Assembly (NCBI RefSeq): GCF_014645815.1 | Contig: NZ_BMML01000006.1 | Coordinates: 46,587 to 110,586, forward strand | Reading direction: 5' to 3' | Source: Streptomyces fuscichromogenes | GTDB taxonomy: Bacteria > Actinomycetota > Actinomycetes > Streptomycetales > Streptomycetaceae | Length of the DNA stretch: 64,000 nt | Program-made: the position numbers and the translations under genes | Shown: positions 62,258 to 64,000 of the stretch, one piece after another | Position numbering within the stretch: position 1 is the first letter of the stretch | Layout: the number at the start of each line of letters is the position of its first letter | The notes under the pieces: model-generated | Told to the model about the DNA's origin: nothing | The model's input: only the letters and a program-made list of their open reading frames with translations | Databases searched by the model: none

Positions 62258-64000
62258 GCAGGCAGGTGCTGCTGGTCTCCCCGGACCGTCCGGGCGCCCA
62301 CCGTACGATCGGCCTGGCGCTGGCCGAGGCGGCGGAGGGGGCGCTGGTCACGATCGCCCCCGGCCGGTACGAGGAGGCGCTGGACATCGTCCGGCCCGTG
62401 ACCCTGGCCGCGGAGGGCGGCGCCGGAACCGTACAGGTGCACGCGACCGCCGGAAGCACGGTCGTGGTGCGGGCCGAGGCCGTGCAGCTGTCCGGGCTCG
62501 TCCTGTCGGGCGCCGACCGGGAGGCCCCGGTCCTCGACCTGCGGCGCGGGCAGTCGGCTCTGGACGGCTGCCGGATCGAGGGCGCGGCGTGGACGGCCGT
62601 ACTGGCCTGGGACGAGGGCACGCTGGCCGCCCGCGGCTGCCGGGTGACCAACCCGCACGGCGCCGGCGTGGTGGTCACCTCGCCCGGCGGCAACGTGCTG
62701 TCCGGCACCGAGATCACCGAGGCCGGCTCCTCGGCCGTGGTGGTGGCCGAGCACGGCCGCCTCGACATCCGGGACTGCCGGCTCGACCGCCCCCGGGGCA
62801 ACGGCGTCTGTGTCAACGGCAACGCCTCCGCGACCGTCGAGGGCACCCTCGTCACCGGCAGCGGCAAGCCCGCCATCGCCGTCGAACAGGAGGCGCGCGC
62901 CGCGCTGCTCCGGGTCACCGTGACCGGCAGTACCGCGCTGGACGCCTACCTGACCGGCCGGGGCGAGACCACGCTCACCGACTGCGCGTTCTCCGGTTCC
63001 GGCGGGCAGTCCGTGCACATCGCCGAGGGCGCCGCGCCGCACCTGCGCGGTTGCAAGGTCAGCGGCGCGGCCCGCAGCGGCGTCCAGGTCACCGGGGGTG
63101 CCCGGCCCCGCCTGGAGGACTGCGAGATCACCGGTACGCCGGTCGGCCTGTACGTCACCGGCGCGGGGACCGCCGTCAGGGCGACCGGGCTCGTCGTCCG
63201 GGACGCCACGACCGCCGCCGTACAGGCCGCCGACTCGGGCACGGCCGAACTGGAACGGCTCACCGTCACCGGCACCGCCTCGGGTGCCGGGGTCCGGGCG
63301 CAGGGCGGTGCCCGGGTGACGCTGCGGGACGCCGGGATCGCGATGACCGGCGGTGGCCGGGGGACGACGGCGCCGGGGCTGGGGCTGACCGGGTCGGCGA
63401 GCGCGTTCGTGGCCGGTTCGGTGCTGCGCGGGTGCCCTGCGGTCGTCGGCGAGGACTCGGAACTGACCGCGCACGACACCGAGTTCACCGGTTCGCCGGG
63501 CGACGCGGTGCGGGTGCTGGCGGGCGGCTCGTTCACCGCCGTCGGGTGCCGGATGACGGGCGCGGGCGGTCAGGGCGTCAACGCCCACGCCGACGCCCGC
63601 ACCGACCTCAGCAACTGTGCGATCCAGGACAACGCCGGCGACCGGCCCGCGCCTGCCGGCCGCGCGGGCGACGACTTCGACGGGCGCGAAGGGCACGGCG
63701 GGAGCTTCGGCAGGGACGGCGGACACAGCGGAGGCTTCGGCACGGACGGAGGCGGTGCCGGTGGCGGAGGCGGAGGAGGAGGCGGTACCGGTACCGGTAC
63801 CGGTACCGGTGGCCCGGACGGTTCCGGGACCCCCGACCCGTCGGCCGCCCCGGACGTCTCCCGCTCCGCCGCCACCGGACCGCTCGCCGAACTGGACGCG
63901 CTGGTCGGCCTGGAGAGCGTCAAGCTGGAGGTCACCGGGCTGATCAACCTCAACAAGATGACCAAGCGGCGCACCGAGATGGGCCTGCCGATGCCCCCGA
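62254..64000 (+). CDS. right-handed beta-helix protein fused to EccA-like AAA ATPase (truncated by window edge)
   Basis: At least 582 residues, open at the right edge. Residues 1-460 are a right-handed parallel beta-helix: LVTIAPGRYEEALDIVRPVTLAAEGG opens it, and rungs such as LDGCRIEGAAWTAVLAWDEG and LRGCKVSGAARSGVQVTGGA repeat. A Gly-rich linker follows (to about 530; with GT repeats from four GGTACC units at 63784-63807). Then LAELDALVGLESVKLEVTGLINLNKMT begins a CbxX/CfxQ-type AAA domain like T7SS EccA. Start GTG 62254 overlaps the preceding stop; GAAGGAG lies upstream. Confidence 0.88.
   Translation, partial: MSRQVLLVSPDRPGAHRTIGLALAEAAEGALVTIAPGRYEEALDIVRPVTLAAEGGAGTVQVHATAGSTVVVRAEAVQLSGLVLSGADREAPVLDLRRGQSALDGCRIEGAAWTAVLAWDEGTLAARGCRVTNPHGAGVVVTSPGGNVLSGTEITEAGSSAVVVAEHGRLDIRDCRLDRPRGNGVCVNGNASATVEGTLVTGSGKPAIAVEQEARAALLRVTVTGSTALDAYLTGRGETTLTDCAFSGSGGQSVHIAEGAAPHLRGCKVSGAARSGVQVTGGARPRLEDCEITGTPVGLYVTGAGTAVRATGLVVRDATTAAVQAADSGTAELERLTVTGTASGAGVRAQGGARVTLRDAGIAMTGGGRGTTAPGLGLTGSASAFVAGSVLRGCPAVVGEDSELTAHDTEFTGSPGDAVRVLAGGSFTAVGCRMTGAGGQGVNAHADARTDLSNCAIQDNAGDRPAPAGRAGDDFDGREGHGGSFGRDGGHSGGFGTDGGGAGGGGGGGGGTGTGTGTGGPDGSGTPDPSAAPDVSRSAATGPLAELDALVGLESVKLEVTGLINLNKMTKRRTEMGLPMPP

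Noticed and set aside
1..64000. tRNA, rRNA, CRISPR arrays, prophage or transposase genes
   Set aside because: I found no cloverleaf, regular spaced repeats, integrase or DDE transposase; the tandem repeats present are short and contiguous.

Overview
The window is high-GC actinobacterial chromosome, almost certainly Streptomyces. The evidence is extreme GC3 bias, many GTG starts with GGAGG-type ribosome binding sites, a TipA-type MerR regulator, two SARP/BTAD regulators, XRE-DUF5753/ATPase/DUF397 regulatory genes, a bldA-type TTA codon and a type VII secretion (T7SS) locus. From memory, not from a search, the order from about 1 to 41 kb resembles the S. coelicolor SCO3388-SCO3434 neighbourhood. 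I saw no prophage, insertion sequence, CRISPR array, rRNA or tRNA.

Layout. 0-7.4 kb: an ArsR-type regulator, a NarL-type two-component pair (kinase then regulator, minus strand), a MidA/NDUFAF7-type (DUF185) methyltransferase convergent with an orphan NADH dehydrogenase subunit D, and two overlapping PH-domain membrane genes. 7.5-12.1 kb: a coiled-coil membrane protein, a membrane-anchored esterase and an MprF-like lysyltransferase. 12.2-18.2 kb: folate genes folP, an NTF2-like gene, folB, folK and a DUF3180 gene (plus strand), facing folE and ftsH (minus strand). 18.4-23.3 kb: hpt, tilS, a DUF2342 metalloprotease and dacB, all minus. 23.4-27.1 kb: ppa, a ThrE-type exporter, a DedA protein and a YbjQ-like protein. 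27.1-33 kb: tipA with a recognisable ptipA-type promoter, a ClC-like channel, gadB, a DinB-like protein and an aldehyde dehydrogenase that could complete a GABA shunt.

33-41 kb is regulatory and accessory. It holds an XRE/DUF5753 regulator, a TTA-containing anti-sigma-type ATPase gene and a DUF397 gene. The last two share a 29-bp upstream element in the same orientation. Then come two lipoproteins, a GC-rich tandem repeat, a DUF2786 protein, a HTH/Clp-N protein behind two palindromic operators, and a cut-down family A DNA polymerase.

41-51 kb carries two large SARP/NTPase regulators, a family 2 glycosyltransferase and a membrane-anchored ricin-type lectin. 51.5 kb to the right edge is a T7SS locus. 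A LuxR-type regulator lacking the receiver aspartate is divergent from eccC-eccD-eccB, followed by a 947-aa protein with a degenerate ADP-ribosyltransferase-like C-terminus and a beta-helix protein that runs into an EccA-like AAA domain cut by the window edge. EccE, MycP and Esx substrates are not in the window. The best leads are this T7SS accessory pair, the shared 29-bp element, the methyltransferase/NuoD pairing and the operators before the Clp-N gene.
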